Both the position numbers and the translations under genes were made by a program. The notes beneath the pieces are model-generated. The model saw only the letters and a program-made list of their open reading frames with translations, ran no database searches and had not been told where the DNA came from. From Ptychodera flava (lineage: Eukaryota; Hemichordata; Enteropneusta; Ptychoderidae), in the NCBI RefSeq assembly GCF_041260155.1, contig NC_091946.1, positions 36,880,276 to 36,944,275 of the forward strand: a DNA stretch of 64,000 bases, written 5' to 3'. This document shows positions 1 to 13,800 of the stretch, one piece after another (position 1 is the stretch's first letter; every line of letters starts with the position of its first letter).

Positions 1-139
1 AAGAGATTAGTATTGTCTGTTATTATTGCCTTCAGTAGTATATGACTTGTAACCACTGCACTGATTATAGCAGACTAAAATATAACCAACGTAAAGTCAC
101 CTGCCATTTTTTTTCACATGACAACGCTTCTCTTCCAAG

Positions 140-745
140 AACTGTACTAAGTTTATGCAATTTGTTGACAAGATTTCGTTTTTTCGCCTGTTGAAAAAAA
201 GCATGCGATTAGAAACGTTTAGTTTCTAGAATGGACTTATGTTAATGTTAGCATCGGACATCACGTGTACAGAACATTTCATGAGCTTGACTGACGTTAA
301 CGAGTCTGAGTTCAAAATGAGAAACGCCCTTATAACGTTTAGACATTCTGCGAAAAACGGTCTGGGTGAATATTTCTGCTGATGTGCAGCATTGAATAAG
401 CTCTTTCTCTGATTGGTCCATTGTCACTATTCACAACAACTTAGGGAGTCTATTTGTATTGTTTTAATTATATTGGTAAGATTCAGCTACCCAATTGGAT
501 AAGAGCTTATTGAACGCTGCACATTAGCCAGAATATTTACAACGTATATTGCCATTCTCTTGAAAACTCCAGTAATTTATGTTGTCGAGAATTATGCAGT
601 TGACGAATGTCATTAAATACTGAAGAATAATCGTTAAAAAACCCTTTGTGACGAGGAGAAATAACAATATATGTACAAATTTAAACACACCAGTGTATTT
701 CACGCAGACTGTTTCTCTCACATCGAGCTACACAATAGTGCGAAG
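140..745. repeat. Left arm of an inverted duplication
   Basis: Read on the minus strand, this stretch matches 1203-1650 of the plus strand. It includes the tail of an FN3 exon (about 675-745), its splice donor and the following intron, with the shared block around GCATGCGATTAGAAA at the outer end. Without the 155-bp insertion at 376-530 the two arms are almost the same length (about 445 bp). The FN3 fragment here is in antisense orientation to the gene and is not expected to be spliced into it. Confidence 0.8.
376..530. mobile_element. 155-bp MITE, 8-bp target duplication (hAT-like)
   Basis: The ends are inverted repeats of about 25 bp: CTGCTGATGTGCAGC at the left, and the complement of CTGGCTAATGTGCAGC at the right. 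GAATATTT stands directly on both sides (368-375 and 531-538). The matching sequence in the right arm of the surrounding inverted duplication (around 1405-1420) has GAATATTT once and no insert, so it is an empty-site control inside the same window. An 8-bp duplication fits hAT elements, but no transposase is present and the superfamily call is tentative. Confidence 0.75.
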
Positions 746-828
746 ATATTGAATTTGCCACCGATGGTGTGAAGTTTTCCACTGTAATTGGCTGTATGCT
801 GCTACTATTTGGTTCTCATTTACATTCG

Positions 829-1172
829 AAAAGACAGAATGCGCCTCGCAAAAAGATTTTTGACGCTTGTTTTTTCCGATACTATTCCAGTCTACTGATT
901 GATGTCTTCATTTTAAAGCTTCCGGAGTGGGAAAAATTAACCATTTCAGTGTTTTCAAAATGGAAATTTTTACTTTTCTCCAGAGAGTTAACATTGGCAT
1001 TGCGGCTATTTTTGTTTCAAATACGGGAAATTTGATTTTTCATACCGAAATTACACGATGACCATCCTGTTTTCATTTTTATTTTGAAAGAGAATCTTTG
1101 AATGTTGCCTTGAGGCACGTTCGAGCAAAACTCTCAAGTTTTCAGTTGCGAGGCGCATACTGTCTAATTAAG
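829..1172. mobile_element. MITE family A, copy 1 (diverged)
   Basis: A roughly 340-bp element in the loop between the arms of the inverted duplication. Its ends, near AGAATGCGCCTCGC and its complement GCGAGGCGCATACT, match the ends of two better copies at 29762 and 56035. Internal landmarks are also shared: TTTAAAGCT near the left, GAGTTAACA in the middle and TTGAAAGAGAA near the right. It is older than the other copies and has no coding capacity. The 88- and 91-codon open frames across it are chance frames. Confidence 0.65.
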
Positions 1173-1202
1173 AGTCTTAGCACACGATTGAAATCGAACA
1201 AC

Positions 1203-1263
1203 TCAATATCTGTGGCATTTATGCAGCTCGATGTGAGAGAAACGCTCTACGTGAACTACACCG
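1203..1263 (+). pseudogene. Truncated FN3 exon (C-terminal end only)
   Basis: The frame reads SISVAFMQLDVRETLYVNYT and ends in a phase-1 donor (G|GTATGT). It matches the ends of the complete FN3 exons at 2958 and 5299 (SISVALMYVGFRETFIMNYT and SISVALMYVDVRETFNIDYY). The first two thirds of the module are missing; just upstream are the inversion breakpoint and MITE copy 1. The donor is intact, but no acceptor-supported full module can be read, so it is probably a dead exon. Confidence 0.7.
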
Positions 1264-1650
1264 GTATGTTTAAATGTTTACATATATTATCTTCTCCTTG
1301 GTCACAAACGGCTTTTTACGATTATTCTTCAGTATTTAATGACATTCAACAACTGCATAATTCTCCAAAATAATCGTTGAGTTTCCAAGAGAATGCTAAT
1401 ATCCGTGATAAATATTCACCAAGACCGTTTTTCGCAGGATGCCTAAACGTTGAGGGCGTTTCTCGTTTTGAACGCAGACTGTTTAACGTTAGTCAAGTTC
1501 ATGAAATGTTCTGTACACGTGATGTCCGATGGTAACATTAACATAAGTGTCGATTCTATTAAGTAAACTTTTCTAATCGCATGCTGTTTTCCAACAGGCG
1601 AAAAATGAAATGTCAACAAATTGCATAAAATTTGTACAGTGAAGATCCCG
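1203..1650. repeat. Right arm of an inverted duplication
   Basis: The plus-strand arm runs from the FN3 exon tail into the following intron and pairs with 140-745. It keeps the un-inserted version of the site occupied by the 155-bp MITE in the other arm. Its sense orientation relative to the cadherin gene suggests it is the parental arm. Confidence 0.8.
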
Positions 1651-1689
1651 TGTCCCTCTTTCTTTTTGTCTTTTTATAAAATAACGTAG

Positions 1690-1824
1690 ATCCATGCATC
1701 ATTCTACCGTGTCAACATTACGGCTCATGCATCGGTCTTGTCGTTCAATACTACAATGGTGATTATAACGAAGGATGGAATTGTCAATGTCTTGATGGTA
1801 TTTATGGCTCAAGCTGTGAGTACG
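1690..1824 (+). CDS. EGF-like exon 1
   Basis: A 135-nt exon, phase 1 at both ends, after ATAACGTAG and before G|GTAAGA. It encodes DPCIILPCQHYGSC... to NCQCLDGIYGSSCEY, with all six EGF cysteines. It is the same length as the EGF exon at 3595 and close to it in sequence. Because the FN3 exon in front of it is truncated, its use in the mature transcript is uncertain. Confidence 0.7.
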
Positions 1825-4800
1825 GTAAGAAGTGTTGCCTTTACTTTTAACGATGAACCTGTCTTTTACCAGAGAGTTTGGGTTTAAAACCTAGGCAATA
1901 TTTAAAAAAAATAATTTCTGCTCACCAAATACAAAACATTTACTTTCTTCTCCAAGCATTCAAAGAGAACACTTCTTTTAAATGTACACAAAAACGAATG
2001 AATATCCAGTAAAAATGTAATAATAGAACACTGCTCTTTGTTCGAAAGCTTGAGGGAAGATCACACGAGGAAGCTTCACACAACAGAGCATTAATCATTT
2101 ATCTAAATAAATGACATGGGTATTGATCAGCAATTAACTACATTATTTTAGTATCACACCACTGTGTACTTGAAGTCCATGATTTAACATCATTTATCCT
2201 TGTTTTGTTTAAAGAAGGACAACTACCGTCGAAAGTTTAAAACTGAATACGAATGGAGAAAAAACGTGAATGAGTACATAGAAGCATAGCAAATGACATT
2301 TCCCGCGGTTTTCAGAAAAGCGGGAAATTATTGTCTTTACATGACGTCATTTTTATCCAATGGCAGCATGTTTGAGCAGGTGTTCGGTAATGCATGTGTG
2401 CTTATTAATGGGAGTTGGCGATGTGGTCGTTAGTCTGACAGTGCCACACACTCTGTGCAACGTTTTTCTGTGAGATTTATTTGCGCATTTCATTTTAGCA
2501 TTTGTTTTGTATTCTATTTAATTTTACTCAGGTTTTTCGTCGTTAATGAAAAATCCCGATCTATCGGCACATGCAGCATGCAATCGGGTTCAGGTTTCCA
2601 GAGGTTTTTTGCTATGTTTCAGTGAAGGTTTTTATCTCTGGTTTTTCCTGAGCGGCTATGTGCATTTAGGTTATTTCAAGCTTTCTGTCTTCGAGTTTTT
2701 TGCTTTCGAGTTTTTCGCCCTTTTCAGTGGAGTGTTTTTGGCACTCAAGTTGAGTTTTTTCTATAATTGTTTTCAACAGTCTTTAACTGTTTGCAGTTTC
2801 TCTCGACTCCTAATAAGCTTTCGGTCCTGCACAGCTAGTGTACGGGCACCACAATTCAAAAGTACGGGTACCTCAATCCTATATATTGCGTCATATGTGT
2901 ATTATTTGAAGTCTAGATAAGACCTATGCTTTTTTCACATAATTTTGTATCTTACAGCTGCCCGAAGACTTGATGTTGTAAAAATCCACTCACCTGACCG
3001 TGGAATGGTTGAATTGACTTTTGACCTCGATTATAGGTGGCTATCTTACGACATCGAATATGAGGTTACATATTGGAGACATTCGGATGTAAATGACAGC
3101 CAAACAGTAACAGCATATTCACAGCCTGTTACGTTAATGAACTTGACATCGCCTGAGACCTATTCAATATCTGTCGCCTTAATGTATGTCGGTTTTAGAG
3201 AGACATTTATTATGAATTACACTGGTACGTTTCAATTCTTAAACACATTGTCTTCTCCTCAGCGATGAAAATTTGAATACTGATATATGATGACCATGAA
3301 TCATAGCAACGTGATAAGTAGGCTTTTACAAAATTTGATTATACTTCTGGTACATTTTTACTAGTATGCTTCTCGTGGCATGTATACTGTAGACGATTTT
3401 TCCTGTTTTAGGGTTCTTTAGGATCGGTATTAAATTTACTTCAATTTCCGGTGCTTAGAATGTAACATAAGAGAATAAACTAAAAGTTTCCAGTCGTATG
3501 ATATTTTTCAGCAAGTGGAAAATGAAGAGTCAGCTTGTTGTAGTATAATACTTTCTCTCTTTTAATTTACTTTACAAAAAATAAAATTATATAGATCCCT
3601 GCATTATCCATCTCTGCCAAAATGAAGGTTCATGTACAAGTGATGTCGTTCAGTACTACAATGGTGGTTACAGCGAAGAATGGGAATGTCACTGTCTATA
3701 TGCTTTTTATGGATCTTATTGCCAGCGAGGTAGGAATTATTGTTTGGCTAAAACAAATTAGAAGACGTATCATATCATATTTTTCATTAATCAGAATTCT
3801 AATACTTAATATCACTTAGCGGATAACAAAAACTAAATGTGCATTTAACATGTATTATCACATGCACAAGCTAAGTTTGTCGTCTCAGAACAAAAAATAC
3901 TGGAGCTATTCTTTGGCCGTTCTACGTCACGACAGCCCGCGTCTATGTCATGAATTTTGGTGCGTCGGACCTTTTTTGCGTCGATCTTCGGTGTGCTCAT
4001 TAATGTAAACAAACAACATGGCGGCCGGTGTTTCTCCCACGATCAAGATGTGTCTAATCTGAAAATATCCAAAAAATTAGACATGACTGTTAGAATCTGA
4101 CAAAATACATCCACTGGGCAAATTTTGAGTCCTTTTGTTTTAGTTTTATCGCCAATATGGGAGTTTGTATTCATATAGACCCCGCCGATGCCTAAACTTT
4201 CGACGCACTGTGTACTTTCATGCGGTAGACAAACAGCTTCCTTTTCAACAACAGGGGGATCACGTGCGTGCTGTGTCCAGGCCTAAAAGTCGCGTAATGA
4301 AATTGATAGACTTCGACGATACTAATACGAGGAATGAAAACACAATAGTGTACCGCCTGTATATTCCCAAGGCATTACGTGAATTATTTGCGGAAACAAC
4401 GAACTCGAAGCTGGTCCCGTTACCGTGGGTTCCGTAAGCATTGTAAAACCAGGGTCAGGCGCGACGTTACAGTGTTCGCGCCATCGAGATTCAGTCGATG
4501 TTTGTTCCTAAAAAAAGCGTGTCTTCGTCTTCGTCTGAGGTAAATTTCTAGGCCTATGCTACCTTTGAAATAGTGTATAACTTTGCGGAACGTGTAGACG
4601 GAGAGGTCGTCTAACATTTGCTCCATACACGAACAAACGTGAACGCCGTATTTCTCACGCGACGGACGACTGGAAATGATTGACAACTTGCCCACGGCGT
4701 ATTGATATTGTTCCTAAACTAGTTCAAAAGTTTAAACGCGGAATCGTCACCGAAAACGTCTTTTACTTTGCAAAAAACTTAACGAATTCTTGGCTTGTGC

Positions 4801-7800
4801 ATGTGATAAGTCTATTATTCCTTAACGGTAATTACGTCTAAAGTATTTTCCGAACTGAACGAAGAAAAATATAAGGGAATAATATCTTATGGTAAACATT
4901 GGGCAACGACGGATATGAAAATAATCCAGCCATAGTGTTTGAATGGAAAACACGAGGAATTTTACGCATTTTGTTTCAATTAAAATGTGCACTGAAAGGA
5001 ATGAAAACCCCCAAAAAGCTAAAAAAAGCTATGTATTATGAAAAATATAAACCAATGCTTTAGTATGAAATCCTTAAAAGACTGCATGGATAAATCTTTG
5101 AGAAATAAGTGTATAACATAGTTATCTGAACGGATAAATTGAGTTGATTATAGTAAATGTTCTAATTTGAACTTTAACATGAATCTAAAAAGGTAATTCT
5201 ATTTTTACGAGTGAGTACCCCTACAACAATGCGGAAATGCCTATTATACATGAGTAACACATATGCACCATCATTAGAAATCCATTTATATCTTACAGCT
5301 TATCGAAGATTGAGAGAGATATACGCAGATTCATTTGAACGTGGCATGGTCGAATTGACTTTTAACATATATTATCAGCATTCAGCCCAAGCCCTGAAAT
5401 ACGAAGTGTCATATTGGAAACATTCGGATGTAAATGACACCCAAACAGTGACGGCATATTCGCAGCCTATTACTCTAGTAAATTTGACAACATCTGACAC
5501 ATATTCAATATCTGTGGCATTAATGTACGTTGATGTTAGAGAGACATTTAATATAGATTATTACGGTAAGTTTTATTTTTCTAACGTTATCCGATAGAAG
5601 TGACAAGCGTCTCTTACGTTTACTCTCAGTATGTAATGTAATTTGTGTCTGTGGCCATGCTCCTTATTTGTCACCGCGTTAAGTCAGTGAACTACATATA
5701 CTTGGAATTTCCTTTAATGACCGAAGCCGATGACGAAAAAGGTGACATATATTATATAAAAGACGGTAAAAGTTTTCTCTTGTTACTACCGGTAAAAGCT
5801 ATGATCGTTTCAACAGTGATGTAAAACACCAAGATTTTACGGCAAAATATTTTCAACAACTTTTTTATACCCTGTCTTAAAAATAATATAGATCAATGCA
5901 ACTTATGCCGAAATAATGATTCATGTACCAGTCATGTGAACAAGCACTACTACAGTGGATATAGATATGATAACGAAGAGCTGGATTGCCGCTGTCCTGA
6001 TGGATTTGTAGGCCAATACTGCGAGACTGGTAAGAAATATAATTTAATCCAAATCATTTACATCATAAATGATCAAGGACTGCTAAAATAGGCAGGTCAT
6101 TTATCAGCTTATCTAAAGTAAATGACTAACTTGATAAAAATTTCAATGGAGAAAAAAGGGCTAACTCCATGTAAATACTAATGTTATAATGCAATGCGAA
6201 GAACCAGGGGTTGAAGAGTTCCCCTTTGAATGCATCGGCCGAGTTCCCATTACGTAAGAGTGGCAAATGTACATTTGTGTGCGATCACTACATCATAGGG
6301 CAATGAATTATGAATGTATTCTGACTCGTAAGCATGTATGCAAATAGGGCAAGTTAAGATAACAGACACACAAAATGCTACAAAGAGCGAACGCGTGTAT
6401 TGTTGAACAAAATGTATGTATTTTACCAATGTAAGGCATAATGTCATTGAAATACTGGAAGACATGGCTGAAGGTTGACCAATGAATGCCCTTCATTTGT
6501 CTAGGGTATTTGGTTCAACTCAGGATAGTTAACGTAAAAACTGTAAGGAAGAATTAACATAATTTGTGTAAGAATTGTTATCAACTGAAGTCAAGAAAAT
6601 TACAAAGTTCCAAAAAAGAATAATTATAGAAAAATCAGCTGTAAATTGATACTCAAAATCAAAATAAAATCAATAATGAACAATGTATGTTATCAATAAT
6701 GATATATTTATATGCATCTCTATTTTCTGGTAAAGTTTAGAAATCATGTGTCATTTGGCATCAACATATCATCACAATATTACTGCTTGCGTTCATTCCT
6801 TTGCCTGATAATCCTCCTGTTTTTTGTGCACATGGATTTTAAGAGTAATAAAGAAGTATCAGGGACAAATCAACCGGTGAAAAAATCAGGAAAACTGTCA
6901 GAGCTGAATTTAGGGGCAGCCAGCACGGCGCACACCTGGCAATCAAAGTATCATACAAAAGAAGGCGCTTTAATGCAAACTACTTCGATTGTAGGAAATT
7001 CAGTTTAAATAAATGCAAAGGTTTCAGTCAATCAATACAAATACCTCAAAGTGTTTTTTGTGTAAAACTACATCCAAGAAGCAGTATTAATGGAGATGGA
7101 GAGTACAGTCCTTGAATGGCAATCGATTTGCAATAGGAAAGTAAGCTAGTTGTTATTATTTTCATACATGTATCAAACAAAGAGGTCATGTAGAAGCCAA
7201 GGATATCAAAATTGAGGAAAGCATTCATCATTATATCTATAATTATGGGATCAACGTAATGCAGTGTAAATACAAATGTCATATCTTGAAGATTTGGAAT
7301 GATATTTTAGAATCACGCTGTGTCCGATAGCAAACAATATTTTCTGTCATTGTTTATTTTGCAGAGATCTTCATAACCGTCCAGTTAGTCAACATATCGA
7401 CCACGACAATAACTGTGAATTGGAATTGGAATGATAATTATCAATTGTTTTTTCCTGGTTACCTCACAATTGATTGTATTGATAGTAATATGATTCATAG
7501 TCGTTCATACGAACAGTATGAACGTCTTGGAACAACGCTCGATCGTTTGAGACCAGGCACATCAAACACTGTGACTGTTACGGCGATTGAACGGCCTGAA
7601 TGTTCCCCTTGCCTCACCATAAGCGATACAGTCGTCGTGAATTTACGTATGTATCGTGTATTGTTTCTTGGCATTGATACTCGTTCATAGAATCAATCGG
7701 AATTTAGTTTTAAATGCTTAATTGGAGTTCAATTCAACAATTCAGCGGTTTCTAATGAATTGTATTGCTAACAAACAGGTTCCAGAGTGACTTTACAACC

Positions 7801-10800
7801 GAAGTTTATCTTGCAATTTCTCATCTCATACGTATATCAATAATTAGGTCTGAGAGATTTCGACAACTGGAGGTCGTATGTTACCGATTACCCTGGTTGT
7901 TTCAGATTGCTTCTAATCTATAAATTGCTCAAACGGCTTTGCATAGTAGAATCATTCATCTAGAAATTCGTTTGAAACAATTGAGACGATTTTGAAATGG
8001 GTTCAAATTACCATTTGTCTAAAAGTTTTGAAAGTTAATTTTCATGAACACGTCAATCTTGGTCTTCTCAACGACTTTAGAGAAATCAAATTTTTGCTAA
8101 GTACATTCCTTTATCGGAATACAGCTCCAGAATCACCGGTTTATGCAGATATTATCTCTCACAATACAACGAGTGTTTTCGTGTACTGGTATCCCGGATG
8201 TACGGATTACGACACCTTCGAAGTGACGTATATGTGTGAAGATGCTCCATTTGAATGGACAGAGAACGTGACGTATCCAAACATCACACTGTTTGATCTA
8301 CCATCGAATAGTACATGTTTTATCGACATCGAGACAATTAGCAATGGACTTAGAAGTGAAACTAAATATCAATTGCAAATAAATACACGTGAGTGCACAC
8401 TTGAACATTTCTTCTATGATACAATTTCTGTATAACCTTACTTTAAAAAATGACAAATTGGCCGATGGTTGAACTGCATGTGAAACGACACAGTATTTTA
8501 ACTGCACAGTGATTGCTAATGCGATAGATATCACATTCCCTTTGTCGGAGATCAAATGAAAACAAATTTATAGAATGTTTTGCACGAGCAACATAATTTG
8601 ACACTTTCAGTACTGAAAATTACGCCAATATTCAATTTCCGGACTACAGCAAGCAGTAGGATAGACACAGCCACATCATTATCTAATGTCACTGTGCAAT
8701 TTATTTCCCATTCTCCTTTGCTTATAGAACCCAATTACTGCGAAGGTAGTCCCTGTGGAAGAGATGCCACGTGTGTCAATAGTAACGGAGCGTTTAAATG
8801 TATTTGCCCTAGCGGTATATCTGGCGACCTATGCAATGTTGGTAAGTTTCCTTATTCCTTTTTATTGTTATCTTTTAAGGTAATATTAACAAGATTTGCA
8901 GGTATGCAAGTCCTGACCACAGAAATGACCCTAATCAAATTTCCTGTATGCAGAGTAGTCCCATGTAAACTAAATCGAAGGTTAGACTTTAGTGCTTGTA
9001 AGATCTCCATCTTACTTGACGTCTCAATTTATACCTCACTGCATAACAAACTGTCGTAATCACAAGTACTGAAATCACATCGACTGTTTTATTTATTCTT
9101 CTCAAAGAGGCTGATAGTTGTCATGATAATCCATGCGCCGATGGTGCAACATGTGTAGCTGGCATTGTTGGATTTCAATGTGTGTGTCCTTCAGATAAAA
9201 TCGGTGACAGATGTGAAACAGGTAAGATCGCAACTCGTCTTTTCTTTTTAGCAGGGCGAATCTATTTGGGAAAAAAACGTTGTGAACGTTATGCATGTTG
9301 AGATCTTGTTTTTTCATGTAATTTACTGCAATACATACATGCTATTTCTCCCCTTAAAGCGCACTTAAACAATATCTTAACATGTACAAAGGCTAGCGTC
9401 ACAAAAGAAAGTAATATTGTATCAGGACGCTTTCTTATTCAAAAGCAGGTGACATTGTTTCACCTCCAGGATAAATACGGGAATAGATTCAGCAGGGTAT
9501 GTTTAATCAATAACAGATAAACAATTTATTTGTCAAGACAGTGGTTATATATTTAGTAATTACACAGTGACTCGTGCTATTGCCTAGAATATTAATTTCA
9601 TTTGTGCTGGAATCCCTTATATTTAAGACGGTTTAGTTTTTTCTTTTTTCTTTTCAGCCGTTAAAGCTGTTAAATTGTCAGCCGAGATGGCAGATGCTGT
9701 CTTCACAGATGATTTGACTGACAAATCATCGACGAGATATAAACAACTTGAATCGAAGATTATTCTGCAGGTAAGACTGTAACAATATTGGAGTCTCAAA
9801 CGACAAGTAGTTGACGTTAGACAGAAGAACTATATAAAGTTTGCTGGAAAATTTTCATCCGAAAAAGTTTATTATTCTAAATAACTCGACATTTTCAAGA
9901 AAATGTGCCGTATCGGTCACATATGAATGCATAGTTTCCTTTTTACTTTTCAATACAGACTGTAACAGTTATCAAGCGAGAATTGTTTCACTGTGTATTT
10001 GTGACCTTCTATATTGTTGGGAACAAATAAAACTGTTCATTTGCAAAAACTACTGCGAATTTATATCATAGCCATCTGCTTATCCTGTTTTACTATAGTG
10101 AAAATGTTGATCACGTTACATATTTTGATCAGATTTTGAGAGGATCCAAGGCGACATTTCCTCAAGTTATGAGTGCAATAATTCGCCCGGCGCGGATAAT
10201 GTAATAGCAAAGAAATCACTCCGTAGACTTCACCTAAGATTCCAAGCTTGGAGTGTGGCTTCAATATAGCAGCAAAAGTCGGTAGATATGAGACCCATAG
10301 GCAGCAAAACATCTTAATCGGTAGTGAAATGTTCCTCCAATATTAAATGGTCAAAATTTCAGAAACATAATATTCCGTATGTTTTTTCCACAAAGATAAC
10401 CTCGCTATTGGCCAACGCCAGCACTTTTCAGAAGATTGAAATTGTGGAGTTCAAGTAAGTGTAGAAATACGGCATCTTAATTCCAATTCCTGGATTTACA
10501 GAGAGCGTATGTGTGATATATATTTATACTGGCGTGAATATATCAGAAATTAAAGCTTTGTAAATTGAAGCATGGCTCGTGGGCTACAGTTAATGTAGCT
10601 ATTGCCGTAGCGGCCACATAAAGCCTACCCTAGCCCAAAGTCTGTGGGCATACAGATATGAAAATAAAGTTAAATTGAATTCGAAGGAATATTAAAACTT
10701 CCGAAGACATATTAGTATCAATCATATAGACTGACTTCACAGAACTTTCAACCAATGAATGCTTAGCAACCTCTGACTGATGACCCTAACGGCTATTTGC

Positions 10801-13800
10801 AGAGGTTATAAACTGAAAACGGCATTCAGTCTATGCAATTTATGCTAATAAAGTAAGTCAACGGCAGCGGACTCAAGCCGACATTCCCGGACGTCGCTGT
10901 GGACACGGGTCAAGCATTCTAGAAACCTTTTTTTTACTTTGCACAACATTTGAATAACGATAGGTTCACAAGGCGACAATTATGAAGGACCAAACAAGCC
11001 AGATTTTATGGCCAGCTTATCAACCATCAGTAATGCAGCAGAGATGGAACGATTAAATTTGCAGGAGCGATTGCAGAGCCGAGTAGAGAGGGCTGGCTTG
11101 TGTGCTGGCAGTCTTCCCTTTTTAGCTCACGTGGTCACACACTTGAGCAGCGATATCTGTCTGTCTGTCTATGGGCCCGATATCTTAAGAACGGCTCATC
11201 AGATCAAATTCAAATCTGGTGCATAGATTCAAATTGCAAATGGCAAGAACTTTTTGGTACGTACGGTTTGCTTACTTTTTGCTCATTTGCATAATTAATG
11301 ATATTAGGGAAAACGGACATACATTGCGAACGACTGCACACAATTTGATGAGATTTGCTTCAAATGTTGATTACATCAAGATATCAGGCGTGAAAGGTAT
11401 TATGGGATGACATGAAAGATAATTGCTAATTTGCATATTTAATTAACTTTCCTTATTTCCTTATTATTATATCTGAATTGACTCGACCGAAGTTGACGAA
11501 ACTTGCTATGTACATTAAAGATACTATGATACAACATTACTGAAAGTCTTTAAGCATTTTTCCTTCAGCCCATATTTAAATTTCGCATATTTAACGGACT
11601 TTCCTAATTAGGGATATGTACTGAGATTTTCTTGATCAAAATTGGCAAAACATACTTTGTACATTGATGATAACAGGTTAAAACAATATTGAAAATCATT
11701 TAGCATTCATGTCAGCTAATTTATAATTTGCATATCTAATGAGCTTTCACAGTTTGCCATATATGGCTTGAAGGACTTGATCAGAGGCAATTACACTTGT
11801 TATTTAAAGTGGTGATACAATCACAGCAGTCAAAGAAATTTAGTATCTTTATTTTAGCTAATAATATATTTGTATATTTGATGACCTTTAGAATAAATCT
11901 GTGTTAGATATTGTTCATGATGTTGATCTTAACACTTTCAATGAAGTGGCAAACATGTGGCAAAAGTTTAACTTTAAACACAACTGCAATATATAATGAA
12001 ACACGTTAGCATTTTCTGTTCATATTTGATTGGTCATGACAGTCTGCTAATTATGTCACTTCAATCTCGAAATCACCTCCCCGTTGACGCGACAGTCTGC
12101 TGAAGTACTAGTTACTCTATTTTTATCAGTATTTACCTACATACAATTGGAAAGTCTATAGTCCGTCCATATTACCTTTCATTGGTTTTACATCTGTTAC
12201 TTGATTTCATACTGCCGCTCAACCTGATCCATCGTCGGCCACTGCCGACTACATTTGTAATCCGCATGTAATGCATCAATTGCTACAAAATAGAATGTTA
12301 GCCTCCACTGCCAAAGTTCTGAATCTCATGAAACACAGCAGTAGGTATTTGAACACCTAAGTGTAACGTAAATACATTCACAGGTCACTGAGCCAGGATA
12401 GATAGCGGGACACTTAGACGTGCTGTATTGAGTGCGCAGGTGCATAGATCTTGAGAGCTCGATGATGTTATCAGTCCCAGTGTGAACAGACCCACGTAAT
12501 ATTTCAACTCGATCGGGCAATATTTAGCGTATGTATGTCTTTAAAGCAGCACAGATTTGGTTCATTCCTTCTCTCAACAACACTCACAATGAATGTACGG
12601 GAATAATAGGTAATCTTTAAGGTAAAATGGTTGAAAGTTAGCACTACTGGCGCCTTATGTACTAATGCATGGAAATTTTGTGTTATAATATTTTATATCT
12701 CTAATAGCTTAAGAAAATTAATTAAACAAACAGCTTGCATTATCTTATGTCTAAGTCGCGATCACGGTCCCTCCGCGATGTATAGAGAACAGCTACCTCA
12801 CTTGTCTTTTAAAGTCATCTGTACCACATATGTATATTTGTAAATGTTATGCCTCTATTGCCAGGCCAGGTTCCGTCGTCGTTGTTCTGAACATCGTGCT
12901 ACTAGCTAACTCAACGACCAATGAGGAGGAAACTGCAATTCAAGATGTAAAGGACAACTTAGACACCAATGGTTTGCTTAATTACACAATAGGCAGAATA
13001 GAACGTCAAGAAGGTAAGTCACGAATATGTTACCTTCTTTGACGTACATACACTAATATAAAGTGCATTTTTATAGCTTCGTTTTATAAGTGAATGCAAC
13101 AATAACGTCTTGGTTTTGATTTCACTGCTAAACTGCCAGGTGACGTTGCAATAATTCAATGGTCAATGCAACACAATAGGCGTACTACAAGGAGTAAACG
13201 TGTGCTTTTCTATAAGAATGTGCATTTTTTCCAAAGAAGAAGGTGTCGCTTAACACAGCGCGGATATAACTTTTATACACTATACAACATGACAATTAAT
13301 CTTTTATATACAGGGAAGCATCGTATGGATAGGTTTTGTGTAATACTATGTGATAAGTTGCGAAGGATAACTGTTAATTTAGAGAGCAATGTATACTTTT
13401 TAAAATATTCCGTTAGCTCTAAAGGTAATCAAACTAAGCTAACGTCATGTGTAATAGGTAAATGTTCATTCTTTTCGTATTTAGATTATTGTGAAGGTGT
13501 CCAGTGCTTGAATGATGGAATATGCGTCTCTGAAGCCACAGACTACCTATGTTATTGTAGAGACAACTTTATCGGAAGAAACTGTGAGACAGGTAACCTT
13601 ACCGATTTTTTAATCTCCATATTGAGATATAACTAATATAATTATCCAAAATATTTAATGTTTTGCCAAAAAATCGATTTGGTGCTAGATATATCTCAAC
13701 AAAGTTTTCATTTTACAAAAAAGGGCTTTACGTATTCTGTTTGAATTACCTTACGACTTTCCTTCTTTTGAGTTATTTCTCTGTTAAATGTTCTGTCCAT

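Noticed and set aside
2546-2920. 124-codon hydrophobic open frame
   Set aside because: Low-complexity Phe/Leu/Ser composition from T-rich DNA, no splice or domain support, lies in an intron of the FN3-EGF region.
13166-13484. Upstream extension of the EGF exon at 13485 as one long open frame
   Set aside because: The acceptor TTCGTATTTAG at 13484 and the phase-1 match to the SEA exon fit; the upstream frame has no domain and is intronic.
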